DNA of 64,000 nt from Drosophila persimilis (Eukaryota; Arthropoda; Insecta; Diptera; Drosophilidae): the NCBI RefSeq assembly GCF_003286085.1, contig NW_020825289.1, forward strand, positions 21,292,001-21,356,000, given 5' to 3'. The notes under the pieces were generated by a model. That model was not told the origin of the DNA. It ran no database searches and worked only from the letters and a program-made list of their open reading frames with translations. Below, one piece after another: positions 46,148 through 57,886 of the stretch. The first letter of the stretch is position 1; each line of letters begins with the position of its first letter. A program made the translations under genes and the position numbers.

Positions 46148-49100
46148 GCCCCAAAAGCGATCACCGATCAATGGCGACCAGGAGTCGTCGCCGTCGTTGT
46201 TGTCGTCGGCGGTGTCGGTGGTGGTTGTTGCTGCCGCTGCTGCTGCTGCTGCTGCTCGTTGTCGTGCAACATATGGCAGCGATGACAACGCATGTTAACA
46301 GCTTTTTAAAGTCATTGCACAACAACAAAAACAATAACTGTCTTGTGTCTGTGGCTGTGTGCCACAATTCCCAGGCCGATAAGCACTGGATGTGATCCGA
46401 TGCACGAGTATAATTCAGATCCGATCCGAACTACAAAGAACACCCAAATTTGGCTGAAATCCGATATGAGATATATCCTTGAACAACTGAAGACAGGAAA
46501 TCTCACGCGTGCCACCAACATGGAGTAGTGGAGTAGTGGAGCAGTGTAGCCATGGAGTGGCAGCAGAAGCGAGCGGAGCGGTCACTGGAGCGGATGGAGT
46601 TGAAGTATATTATCCAAAAATGCGGTCTGGCGTGCCTTTGAATTAAGGTATCGATTTAGTGCAGAGCCAGAGCCAGAGCCAGACCAAGACCAAGAGCATG
46701 CCCCTCAAGCAAGAGCAGGCTGGTCGGGCTCCTGGGCTGGTCATCTCTCCGTTCGTCAGTCATTTTCATTCATTGTTGGCTCGCGCTCATTGTTGGTGTG
46801 AAATTTAGCACAGCAGCAACAGCAACAGCAACAGCAACATCAGTGGCAGCCACAGAAGCAACAAGTGACTGCGGTTGCAATGAATCCGCATAACAGACAT
46901 ACAACCAGCACGGACAGACCCCAGCCACACGGACGGACACTCGAAGACCTCTTAAAATGCGGCAAAATATTTCGCGTTGTTGCTGTTGCTGTTGCTGCCG
47001 CTGCCACTTCTGCTGCTGCTGCTGCCGTTGTTGTGGCACAAAAATACTTTTTAAACGCGCTGAAGCGTCAAGTAAGGCAAAGCCCAGGCAGAGCTTTCTG
47101 CTTTCAACGGATACGCACAGGATCAAGTGTTATAAATGTTAATTCGCAAATAATTGCAGCAGCCACGAAAAACGCCATAGCGTCGCCGTCCCTGTCGCCG
47201 TTCCCCATTTTTTTCCCCCTCTCCAAGTGGGGCAGAGGCTGGGGCTTGATGCCTCGTTGGATTGCTTAATCGGCGCCAATCAGACGATGCCACTAAGGTT
47301 GGGTCTGTGTCTGCGACTGCGTCTGCGTCTGCGTCTGGAAGGAGTTTGTCAATTTCCAAGCAGCATCAGCAGCATAAGGTTTAATTGAAAATTTATGGCA
47401 CTTTCATTAGAGCCCAGCCAAGGAGAGGAGAACCTCAAAACTTTCGTTTGGCAAAAGAAATAAATCTCAGAATATTTGGGAGAACATTTCAGAGTAGATA
47501 CTATACATAGATGCTGTATATAAGCGATACAGTACATACACTGGTACAATTTGTGTGGATTTCAACATTTCGATTTCGATTGTGGGCAGGAAATGAGCTG
47601 AACATCGATTGTTGTTTCACTTTTGTTAGCCGCACGGTCGCTGGCTGGCTGGCTGGCTGGCTGGAGGTCTGTGGGCAGAAGGCGGCTCTGGCTCTGGCTC
47701 TGACTCTGGCTACCCGTGTGGGATGTCCGCGTGTGCTTCATTATATAATGAATCGACTCTGGGAGATGGGCACACACCAGCATCCCCCACCATCCACCAT
47801 CCACCATCCACAGCTGAAGCTCAAGCTCAAGCTCAAAGTTTAGCTTAGAATTTATTACTCAAAATGTTTTTGTGGCCCAAGTTTTTGGTTAACTTTTAAC
47901 AAATTTAGCTACTTTCTGATAAAAACAAGCTGTAACGAGCGACTCGCCTCGCGGAAGTTGCTAAAGTTTCAATCAATATTTGTTCCAAAAACTCAATGAA
48001 AAATGCGAGGAAATTTGCGACAAAAGAAGAAAGTAAGAGAAAGAGAAGTCGCCGAGTCTCATTCTGGATATCTAACGCTTGTTTGTAGGTTTTACTCCAA
48101 AGTGTACTATATTTTATGGAAATTCATTCTCACTATTTTTTGTGGGAGTGGGAACCTTCGCTGGATTCACGGGTTGCCCAAACATTTGGTAATCAAAACA
48201 TCTTCATATAATAAATACCGTCTATGAGGCAACCACTCCGACACAAATAAAGAAAGAAAGAAGGCACGAGAGATTCTCAGCCATAAAATGGCCAGTGAAG
48301 CGGAGCTGCCTCTGCCTCTGCCTCTGCCTATATAAGTGCTGTGGGGATGGCAAGGGGGAGGGGGAACAGCTACAAGCTACAAAAAAAAACACACACAAAA
48401 AACTATGAGCTTCAACTGAAATGTTTGTTGCCTCTGCCACGCTTCAGTGAATGGGCGTTGCTGCATTGGGCGTGGCTCGGTGACGGCGCTAGAGAGGAGT
48501 CACGGCGGCAGGAGGAGGAGAAGGTCGTTGAGATTTCATCGTGGATAGCAAAGAATTTTGATTAACTTGGAAAATCATTGGAGTAAGTCCCCCCCGAAAG
48601 TAAAGGGGTAGAGAGGCAGGCAGGCAGGGAGGCAGGGCGAGATGGAGGGGCACACAATGTACAATACGCATTATTTGTTTGCATTGCAGGCCCAATAATT
48701 GCTTAACTAAATGTGAGTACCGAAAGGCCGAAAGCGCCTCGTTAGGGTCCTCTCAAGCAGCAGGCAGCGTCCAGAGTCCAGTGTTCAGGCTTTTAAATAA
48801 TCACAATGAAAGCAACAGGGCCAAGAGCAACAGGACAGGAGAGACAGGACAGGCCAGGCCAGTTCAGACCAGGCCAGGCCGGGCCAGACGAAACCAACCA
48901 AACAAAAAACAATACAAAGCAATACGAGAGAGAAACAAAAACGAATTGAACAAAAACAAAACACAAACAACAACAAAAAGAAACGCTCACAAATTGTCAT
49001 TTCTTAACCTTTTCAGATTGCGAAGGCGGCGGCGGCCGGCAGCCCCAACAGGAGTTGCAGCAGCAGTAGCAGCATCAGCATCAGCAGGAGGAGATGTGGT

Positions 49101-52100
49101 GGCGGCCAGCAGTTGGCAGTCGCCAGAAGTTGCCGACGCGCGCTCCCCAGCCGCACAATGTGTGTGTGCCGCGCGGGCTTTAAGAAATGCCGAATTCCAG
49201 AAGCCGCAGTACAATCAGTTGAATTAAAAAACGAGCGCACAGACAGAAGACGACGTGGATGTGGCTGTAGATGTGGCTGTGTCCAGGGCCTGGACCTGGG
49301 ACCTGAGACCTGAGACCTGGTTCTGGATCTGAAGCCGGCGACGATATCATCGCGTGGAGAGCGCGCGCAGCAGCTGCTGCCGTTGGGGGCTAGGAAATTA
49401 AGAGGACATTGTGGCGGCATGCGGTTAGAACTTGCAGCGGCGGCTTAAACACAAAATCCGCCAAGACACACACACACGCACACACAGACAGAGAGAGAGA
49501 GAGAGAGAGAAAGAAGTTAACCCAAAGCCAAGATTCCTTGCGTGGCTGCGTTGTTGGTGGCTTTTGGACAGCTGGACGATGCCTGACAGAGGTCGCCCTC
49601 GTACGTAATCGACGAGCATTGCGAATGCTTTTGTACTCCTCCTCCACCTCCTCCGCCTGCTGCTCCTGCGTCTTGTGCTGCGCACGTGGCTAACTTGGTG
49701 ACGCGTCTGTTGCTGCCGCAACAGCAGCAGCAGCAGCAGCAGCAACAGCAACAGCAAAACAGCAAATCATTGAAATGTCGTTAGAGGCTCGAGCGGCACG
49801 CAGCATCGATAGTCAGCGGAACCGCAAAATGCTTTTAATTTCTCAAACTGATATGCACTCGTGCTCCCTCTGTAGCTGGAGCTGGAGCTGGAGGAGCGGG
49901 CCGGAGGTTGCTGGGGGATTGCTAGAGGATCGCTTCAGGATCGGTTCGGGAGCTGGTTCGCTGGAAAATGAATCAGCGGTCGAACAAATTGGAGTTGCAG
50001 AGGGTATTGTACAGGGATTGAAGGTGGCACCAGAACGCGAAAAGTACAAGAAAGTGTGTATGGAGAAGGGTACAAAGGGGAAACACTATAGGAAACTGGA
50101 ACTAGTTCCATTGGATTTGGTTCCAGTTCAAATTTAAACGGAAAGAGGAGTACATTTTAGAGATCCGATCCATTTCCTTTTACGTTTGGTATTTACTTGA
50201 AAAGAGTTCCCCCTCGTAAAGGTAAATTAATCGCAAAAGAATCTTACATACAATCCATATTTAAATACAAAATGAATATCATATCAATTTTAGATTCTTT
50301 CATTCTTCCGATTCTCCACTGTTTATTTTATGTATTGAAATATTGAAATGAAATAAAAACGAAATTATAAAAGCCAACAAACTTGCGTGCTTTTCTGGGG
50401 GCTGAGGCTGGGGGATCATAGAAAATGTAGAAGTAGTGGGCGAATGGAGATGATGCGCAGGTGAGCGACCATAGAAGGCAATCGGCGCAGAGTCTCGAGT
50501 ATATAGCCAAGACACCCGCGCAGACCGATAGACACGAGCAGATATGTACGCAATATATACTCGGGCATACTGCGGGTAAATGTGTGGAAGGGGGCAGGGG
50601 CACAACAGCCCACTGCATGATGGCAATTAACCTTGGCTGGACAAAGAGTTGGCGGCAGCAGAACGACCTACAGCAGCAGCAGCAGCAGCAGCCGCGTACC
50701 AGCCATGACTTTTATCAGTCAAGTCAGCTGCTGCTGGGGCTTCCAGCAGAAACAACAACAAAATGATGACCTGAACCGGCGTTGGTGTCACACCCACAAC
50801 ATCTTTGGCTCGTTGTTGGCTCTTTGGCTGTTGGGGGGCTTTCATTCATCGTCTCGAACTGAATGGAAATCTACGAGGCAGAGAGAGAGAGAGAGAGAGA
50901 GAGCTCCGAGAGATCGGGGCTTACAGTGGCACACGTCATCGCGCAAGCCTACGCGGGACCCAGAGCCCGGGCCACAGCCACCGCCAGAGCCAGAGCCGGA
51001 GCCCGGGCCATAGCTTTGGCATTGAAAAGTAAGAAACGCGATTTGCATGCCAAGCCAAGCCAAGCCAAGCCAAGACAGTGGTGAGGGGGAAAGGGGATCG
51101 GATCTGAGGCCTGTTGGTGCATGACGAGCCGAGACGAGACGAGACGAGACCGGGCCAGACGACACACAAGACACACAAGAGAGTCAATGGGTGCTCTGAT
51201 CGATTTATGAACTCGTCGCCCGTATTCCGCTGTCTGTCTTATGACGTCACAGGGCCCCCAAAGAAGCCCCCGCGCAGCAGTGCTTTGGCTGAGGTCTATT
51301 GTGGAAGCGGAAGCTCTTTACAGCCCAACCGAATGTTGAAAGGAAAAACAGAAATATGTGCATATGCTCGAAAACAGAAATTCATTCACAGGGAGCAGAG
51401 CAGAGCAGAGCAGCGCACGGCAAAGCAGCGCATGGCAGAGCAGAGAAGAGGGGCTGCCCACTCGCTCCGATTCGGCGATTATTACGCGTGGATTGTGTGG
51501 TGGAGTGTGGATTGCGGACTGTACATTCTGTGTAGGCCATAACTACAGACTTTTGAGAGCTGTCCCCGGCATGGTGGGAGGGGGGTAGGGAATGGGTCTT
51601 ATCTAGCGCTCTTAACCTTGCTCTTGAAACTGGAAGCTGGAAAAATCTGTGTGTTGGGGCTGGCGGCAGCATCTGGCACTTTTACATTATTTGTGTGCTT
51701 TTGTTTAAACTATGTTTTTTTGTTGTTGTTTATTAATGTATAATATTGCGCTAAGTAAAATATATGCATATACTCTTTTTATATATGGTAGATATACTAT
51801 TTTGTGGTTTGTTTTTTAAACATATTGTTTTGTTTCGCTTACAACATAAATTGTTTTAGGGTTATTCGATTCGGTTTCTGCGGATTGCACGAGCATTTAT
51901 CATAAATAGTAAATTTAACTATTATTAAAGAAATTCTGTTCTCGTTTTTTTTTTGTTTTGTTTTCTGTTTGACAGAAATGCGATCTCTAATTAAATTAAG
52001 TTCTTCTTTTTGTATTTAATGAAATTAAGTTTAAATAATAAATTAAATTTAAATTGCGTTTGAGTGGTGGAAATTAGCTTTGAGCTGCTTTTTAATTTGG

Positions 52101-55100
52101 TTTCTAAATAAAAATATACAATAAATATTAGTAGAAAACGAAAGGGAGAGTGCGCGGAATGGAGGGTGAGCTCAAAGGGTGAGTGGGGGTCTTCAACAAT
52201 TTTGAATACAATTTGTTAGTGTCTTTTTTTTTTTGTTTAGTTTGAATGCAAATAAAACTCGAAAAATAAACAAATCGAAAGCCAATTCAAATAAACATAA
52301 TAGCTTCACAATTATAAATAGTTCTAAAATTAAGCTAAGCTTCTGGGATAAGCTTAAAAGTTCAAAGAGCACGCTCATCGCCCACACACACACACACACG
52401 CACGCACACACACTTACACTCCAAAGGAAAATGGCCGCCGGCGCATTCGAATACACTCCCTGGACTTTTATTTACTTGCCAACAACTTTTGGGTGTTTGG
52501 CCGTGTTTACCCCCTGTTTAGACTCTGTACAGCACATACCTCTCTCAATGATGATTCTTTATAATATCTTTCTATGTATAGTATGTATATCTCCCCCTTT
52601 TGTTAACTCTTTTAGTTACATTTACATTGCACTTATGTTTTCTATGTAAGAAAAGGACTAAGTTAAGCAGTCTCGGCTGTGTCTCGATGTGTCTCTAGTG
52701 GTTCTAGTGGTTCTAGTCGTAGAAATGGCACTGGGTTAGAAGCTGCAGCTGGTATGTGACAATTGATCTATTGCTATCGGATATACCGAATGTACTATCG
52801 CTATCGCTGCTATAGCTATCGTCAGGGGAGAGCTAGCTGTAGCTTGGCTATGGCACAGTCGCCTTTAAGTAAGAGTCTTGACTAGTATACGAAATAAACA
52901 AAAAAATAATGTAAAATTAATACAAAAAATACAAAAAACACACACACACAAACACTGCGACAAACAAGAACAAAACGAGCGGCGAGATCGTATTGGCCAT
53001 GAATCCGACATACTATGTACATATGTACATACATACAAACATATCGAAACTCCGACATACAAGCCAAATTGCTGCACTTTGGATCTGCTAAAACATCTAC
53101 GTATGTAGGTCTATGTCTAAACATAAAACTGCTGTCTAACTAATTGGGTTTTGGCCCATCTCTGGGAACGCTGCGTCCCGCTAGGCCAGCCCCCACATCT
53201 GTATATAGTATATATTGCCTAGAGAATCTGAGCGGAAGGATTTGCCTAGCGCTGCGCATGCGTATGCGACATGTGCGAGTGCGTCGAATGCGGCGGCGGC
53301 ACGTGGGCCACATGCGCATGGTGCGCATGTCCGCCGTAGGCCTGGGCATGGGACAGGGGCGAGGCCTGGCCACCGCTGTACCCGGACTGCATCAGACTCT
53401 GCTCGAGGCTGTAGTGCGAGGGTGGCGCCGGCGGATGGGCGAGATGAGCGTGCCCGTGGTGACCATAAATCAATTGTCTTACTTTGGAGTCCTCGTCCGC
53501 GATGTTGTAGCTGAGCTCCGTCTCCTCGAAGCCCGTGGCCGACATGCGCTGGTCCCCGCCGCCCACGCTGGGCGGATCCGGCGAGTTGAGGCAGGTCTGT
53601 ATGAGCTGTTTGCCCGCCTCCGAGGTGATCATCGGCTGCAGCTTGCGCGTGGCAAATGTGTAGACGTGACCCGTCTCGCTGGCAACCAGCAGCATTACCT
53701 GTGTCCCAGTCAGCGTCGACAGCTCGTAGGCCTGCAACGAGTGGAAAGGAGCAAAGGGAAACGTGTGTTAAGTACTCGTATTCGATGATATCGGTCTTCA
53801 AGTATCGCCTGCTATCGCGGGCATGGGGATTGGGGACTGAGGCTGAAGCTGGGGTAACTGTCGAAGCGTGTGTTGCCACAGCGGCACATAAATTTCCCAA
53901 GCAAACTATGCGATTATGTGGCAGCGATAAGAACGAGTAGCAACAAAAGTTTGGCAGAGAGGACGAGGCCTTAAAACGATTAGAGATGGGAGCGTGAGGA
54001 GAAAACGCATTGAACAGTGGAAACCAGTCGATCAAGAATATCAGATTCAAATCATGGGGGAACGATGATGTGGAAACCCTCCTTCAGGAAGATCAAAGAG
54101 TTCAGAAAACGAATATTCCAAGCACTGGAACCACAGTATGTTAAAGAAAGAAGTGCTTAAGATGATCTGGAAACATTTAAAGGCTTACAACCTAACCCAT
54201 TTCTTATGCTCATTGGGGTTCCCTGCTCTCCCACGCAAAAGCCATAGGAGTCACGCAACCATCTCGATAGATGCATAGTTCCATAGTCAATAGACCCGCC
54301 TCGCTGTGGAGTCGGTCCGTACATTAGACAGTAGCCTAAGCTGGCTATCAACAGCTCGTAATTACTATAAAGGCGATAAAGTTGCTGTCGGGTTGTCTGG
54401 CTGTCTGACTGTCTGGCTGTCGGGCTGTCTGCCTGCCGTGCAGCAAGCGAGTGGCAGACACAGCGCATAAATAACTGGCGCGGCAAGAAGCAGCAGCCAG
54501 CCCAACGCTTCGGGGAACATTTATTAATATTAATGAAATTGTTGTACACATTGTTGCTCCTTCGGATCTGGGATCTGTGATTCGGGATCGGCTTCTGCTG
54601 CTGCTGCTACACCGATTGGCTGCCAATTTTATGTGTAACATGTGTAAATGCAAACAATTGACACGGTCGGTCCGAAAGGAGGAGCAGTAACTGAATCTGA
54701 ATCTGAATCCGGATCCGATTCTCATTCGATTCTCGTTCTCGTTCTGAGTAGGTGTCGATTGTACCGAGGATGGTGCCCTAGGTCCAGGGGCCAGGGCCAG
54801 ATCCAACACCAACAATTCATGTCAATTTGAATTTCGAACAAAGACAAAAGGACACGACACGAGGCAGCAGAAGGTTTGGATTGGAGGATTGGGGTAAGAA
54901 ATCTGTTGACAGGACAAGGCAGCCCCAGAGACCGGGCAGCAGGCACCAGGCAGCAGGCAACAGGCACCAGGCGCAGGGAGAGAGAGAGCGGCAAGAGTCA
55001 TTTGTTAGAAGGCGATTGTTGGTTGTTTTCTGTAGCTGTTGCTGTTGGTGTTGCATGTGGCCAAAAGGCAAAGCCGACCAGCCATCGAGGAGCCTCTGGT

Positions 55101-57886
55101 CTTGGGGGCCGCTTATCTGTGGACAATCTGCCGCACTGGTGCTGCCCCTGGTGCTGACGCTGCCGCTTCTGTGCATCAATACGCTTCCGTGCTGGAAGCA
55201 GCAGCCCCCGAAAACAATTCCCAAGCCAAGTCAAGTCAAGACCAGGCCAAGCTCAAGCCTGAGCCTGAGGCCTGCCTCGTGATTTCAATTTAACACCTTT
55301 TGGCGGCATTTTGCGCCTTGTGCCCTTTTGGCCATGTTTAATGGTTTGGGTTAGGGGAGACGCATGGCGTGGGGATCGGGTCTGTGGAGTAGCAACCTAC
55401 ATGTGTGTGGACATTGTGCATTATGCAGAAGCGCTTTCGCTGCCGCTGGCGCAGACGAAGCCGTGGCTCAATCGCGGCTCCCATCGATCGGCCCACGCAA
55501 TTAGGTTGACCAACAAATGAGATCACTTCTGGACATTAGCTCACTTTTCACTTTTGTGGCCATTTTTGGGACTGGCCGTGTCGCTCCGCTCTGCGCCGCC
55601 CACGCCACGCTCTGCCTGCAAAATGCCCAAAATTGGCCAGTGGAAAGCATGCCAACAGGTTGCCATCTCCGTCCCCGTCTCCCGTCTCCCGGTTTCACTC
55701 TTTCTGTCTCTCTTCATGGGCCAAGTTCATTGGCCGCAATTTGTTGCTAGGGATCCTCGCTGGCTGCTGTTTCTTATTTGCCGCTGGCTGTGGCCTGTGG
55801 CCGTAGCGCCAAGAAGTCAAAATCCCATTGTCTGCCTGTCAACTGTCCGACATCGCCTGGACATCGATGAGGGACCACATCAAAGTCACCAAATCGAAAT
55901 ATTATATATATTTTTTCTGCATTCAGATGGCGTATGGCGTACGGCGTACGGCAAGGGTTTGTGGTCTCGGGCGTGCGCCTGTCATAAATCCGGCCCCCAG
56001 GAAGGGACCCAAAGAACGACATGAGTGACCAGACCAGACCAGACCAGACGAGACCGGTCAAGAGATCTGATGTGTCCCAGGGGTCAAATATTTTGGTATA
56101 GACAAAAAGGGAATGTCAGTTAGGATACGCCTTCGGTATACAAAGGGTATTCCAAAATTCGATGCCCCCAATGTTTTTGCCTTTCATTTTTGGAGCTGCA
56201 GCAGCGCTTTCTGTTTTTTGTTTTTCCCCCCGACTTGGGTCAAATATTTCATAAGATTTTGTGTCTTTGGCAAAGATCGTGCTGGGATCGTGATTTAGCG
56301 CCGCAATGTTGATGGTTTTTGTGTCTGATTTTGATCGGGTGTTCGGTTCGGTACGGTTCGGTTCGGATCGGATCGAGGCTCGGTTCGAGGCTCGGTTCGA
56401 GGCTCGGTTTGAGGCCAAAGAAGTCTATTTGAAAAATGTGAAAAATTTCATATGCACCCGCCAGATGGATAGAAAGCACAGCATAGAAGCAGCATAAGCA
56501 GCAGCAGAGGGAGTAGGAGGAGTAGGAGGAGCAGTTGTAGGAACCACCATTATATAAGTTTGCGTGTGAAAATTGGTCATTTGAAAATGCCAATGCCACG
56601 GCCCGTGCATGACAATGAGTGGGGTAGAATACACACAGAAGGAGCACGCATCAACTGGGATGGAGGATGGAGGATGGGGCAGCAACAGATGAAGGTGGAC
56701 TTGCAACTTGTGGGTAGCCTCCTTTGAATGCAATTGCGGCGGCAAATTAACATTTTATGAAGCCGAAAACAAAGGGAAATGCGGAATCGTGGGCTACCGC
56801 GCTTACACAACGCCGCCAAAGCGGCAACAGTTGGGGGAACTGAAGATTGGGGGGACCAAGAACAGAGGATCTCTGGCTACTGTTCTAGAGCTGATCTGAG
56901 CGGAGCACGATGGCACAGTGGTAGAGGTACGATTCGGATCTAAGGCTCTTTCCTTAGAGTTCGAGGATCATCCCATTCCGACCACTGTGCCGCCGATGGT
57001 CACATAACGATAGCCGAGAGAGAGGGAAAGAGAGAAAAGGGAAGATGAAGAGGGACACTGCACTGGACAATGCCAGAGGAGGAGCTGCAGTTGGAATCGA
57101 AGAAGCATTTATTAATTGCACATGCGCTCAAAACGTGGTCCAATGTCAATGCCCATCCCATCCCATCCGCTCCCAGTGGCCCAAGTCCAAGTTGAGAGGT
57201 GGAGAGGTGGGATCTGGAGAGCGACTCCGCTCCGATCCGATCCGACCCGACCCGACTCCCCCGCTTACCTTCTTCATGATGCCCGTCTTGCGCTTGGAGA
57301 AGGTCGTGTAGCGACGCAGCTTGTTGTCAATGTATTCCATTTTGATTTTGACACGTCCCTTTGTCTTCTTGCCGTTGGCGGGCGGTGATTTCTTGTTGGG
57401 CAGCGGATTGTATCCGTCCACATTGTCGTCGACGCCGGCGCTGGCCACACTCCCGCCAGCGCCACAGTTGTCCAGGCCCTGGAGCGTCAGGCCGCCGCCA
57501 CCAGCTGATCGATGGTGATCCTCGTAGCAGTCGCTGCCGGATCGCTTAAGGGCGCGGTGCTGTTGCTGTTGCTGCTGCTGTTGTTGCTGCTGCTGCTGCT
57601 GTTGTTGCTGTTGCTGCTGCGCGGCATGCTGGGGACTGTGATGCGTCTGGCTGTTGCCCAGGGTCTGGCACTGGGAGGGAGCTGCACCGCCGGTGGGATT
57701 GGGCCGCTGCATGGGCACGCCTCCGCCGCCGCCCATGCTCTGCAGGAGCCCTCCGCTGGGCGGACGGGCGCCCAGGGCCGCCACCGCCGGATTGCCGTAC
57801 ATATCGGCCTGGTCGGCGAGGCTAAGGCCTATACTACTCATCGAGTAGTTTAGGTTATAGCGCGAGTCACCTCGCGTCGGGTCCAT
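31760..57886 (-). CDS. bs: Blistered, the Drosophila serum response factor, long isoform
   Basis: MADS-box transcription factor that binds CArG boxes. In flies it is needed for terminal branching of tracheal cells and for wing intervein fate. Exons are 57886-57269, 53731-53483, 32392-32020 and 31956-31760, giving 478 residues with all phases consistent. The N-terminal 170 residues hold poly-Gly and a Gln run of about 20. The MADS domain starts at GKKTKGRVKIKMEYIDNK (about residue 172) and is interrupted after GIMKK by an intron at the same place as in vertebrate SRF. Exon 2 supplies AYELSTLTGTQ and the SAM extension through DEDSK. The C-terminal exons give an acidic/Ser-rich, Ala/Thr-rich region with a Gly run and two SUMO-type motifs (IKSE, IKQE), ending VIKQEYD. 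The start MDPTRGDSRYN is the first ATG of the frame. Confidence 0.93.
33811..33815 (-). terminator. Pol III terminator of the tRNA-Asn gene
   Basis: Five consecutive T on the - strand, 10 bases downstream of the tRNA 3' end. Confidence 0.8.
33826..33899 (-). tRNA. tRNA-Asn (anticodon GTT)
   Basis: A 74-base gene with a perfect cloverleaf: acceptor GCCTCCG pairing with CGGGGGC (one U-G pair), discriminator G, A box TGGCGCAATTGG, anticodon loop CTGTTAA with GTT, and canonical B box GGTTCGAGTCC. No intron and no encoded CCA, as expected of a eukaryotic tRNA gene. A pol III terminator of five T (A run at 33811-33815 on the + strand) follows after 10 bases. It lies inside the long bs intron, in the same orientation as bs. 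Confidence 0.98.
44432..44486. repeat. (CA)n microsatellite, about 27 units
   Basis: The longest uninterrupted dinucleotide tract in the window, within the large bs intron. Likely length-polymorphic. Confidence 0.95.
44884..44893. promoter_or_regulatory. CArG box match (CCATATTTGG)
   Basis: Perfect match to CC(A/T)6GG, the SRF site, in the large intron of the SRF gene. First of three within 1.6 kb. Confidence 0.35.
45922..45931. promoter_or_regulatory. CArG box match (CCAAATAAGG)
   Basis: Perfect CC(A/T)6GG match, second of the cluster in the bs intron. Confidence 0.35.
46108..46147. repeat. (CAGC)n tandem repeat
   Basis: About ten copies of the tetranucleotide CAGC in the bs intron. A related CTGG/GGCT run lies at about 47640-47662. 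Confidence 0.85.
46444..46453. promoter_or_regulatory. CArG box match (CCAAATTTGG)
   Basis: Perfectly palindromic CC(A/T)6GG match, third of the cluster in the bs intron. Confidence 0.35.
51700..53245 (-). other. Probable 3' UTR of the bs short isoform
   Basis: Strikingly AT-rich sequence (especially 51700-52340) compared with the surrounding intron. On the - strand it has the composition of a fly 3' UTR, and it contains several - strand AATAAA forms, including TTTATT at 52466-52471. It also holds a CA tract at about 52383-52411. Confidence 0.4.
53246..57886 (-). CDS. bs: Blistered short isoform ending after the MADS/SAM region
   Basis: Here exon 2 does not splice at the donor after DEDSK (AAA followed by GTAAGA at 53482) but reads on in frame for 78 codons to a stop ending at 53246, giving 367 residues. 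The added tail is His/Ala/Ser-rich (VRQLIYGHHGHAHLAHPP ... SHMSHTHAQR). Its protein-like composition, with repeated HAHHAHVAHVPP, is better than expected of intron sequence and suggests real coding use through intronic polyadenylation. Such a protein would keep DNA binding and dimerisation but lack the C-terminal region of the long form. Confidence 0.7.
56375..56410. repeat. 12-bp tandem repeat, three copies
   Basis: Three head-to-tail copies of GAGGCTCGGTTC (the last with one change), preceded by a related run of GTTCG/GGATCG units from about 56340. Confidence 0.9.
56912..56991. other. 80-bp palindromic element with pol III A-box match
   Basis: Arms GGCACAGTGGT (56912-56922) and ACCACTGTGCC (56981-56991) are perfect inverted repeats. 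An inner hairpin TCTAAGG/CCTTAGA sits at 56939-56958 with a 6-base loop. TGGCACAGTGG at 56911-56921 matches the pol III A-box consensus, and GTTCGA near 56959 matches the B-box core at tRNA-like spacing. No proper T stem, acceptor stem or T-run terminator is present, so it is not a functional tRNA gene. Confidence 0.45.

Larger units (their letters stand above)
32393..53482 (-). other. 21-kb intron of bs (long isoform)
   Basis: The intron separates the DNA-binding exons from the C-terminal exons. It contains the tRNA-Asn gene (33826-33899), CArG matches at 44884, 45922 and 46444, a possible + strand 5' exon at about 38750-38976, and many microsatellites. The open frames here (for example 35048-35590 +, 39873-40601 -, 43003-43350 +, 48679-49227 +) are repetitive or lack any recognisable domain and I do not call them genes. 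Fly genes with such introns usually carry tissue enhancers there. Confidence 0.85.
53732..57268 (-). other. First intron within the bs coding region
   Basis: A 3.5-kb intron splitting the MADS box after GIMKK, with donor GTAAGC and acceptor CTCGTTGCAG. The position is shared with vertebrate SRF. It contains the 80-base palindromic element at 56912-56991, CTGTC-type repeats at about 54384-54432 and a 12-bp tandem repeat at 56375-56410. Open frames inside it look like chance. Confidence 0.85.

Noticed and set aside
48329-48336. TATATAAG matching the TATA-box consensus
   Set aside because: No initiator at the expected distance and no leader-like sequence downstream; such strings are frequent in AT-rich introns. 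The same applies to 47516-47523.
53144-53788. 214-codon + strand open frame opposite bs exon 2
   Set aside because: It is the antisense shadow of a codon-biased, GC-rich bs exon.
54827-55282. 151-codon + strand open frame in the first bs intron
   Set aside because: Driven by CCAGGCA-type repeats, with no family match or splice support.
56904-56975. Reading the palindrome as a functional tRNA gene
   Set aside because: The T stem does not pair, the acceptor ends are not complementary, and no T-run terminator follows.
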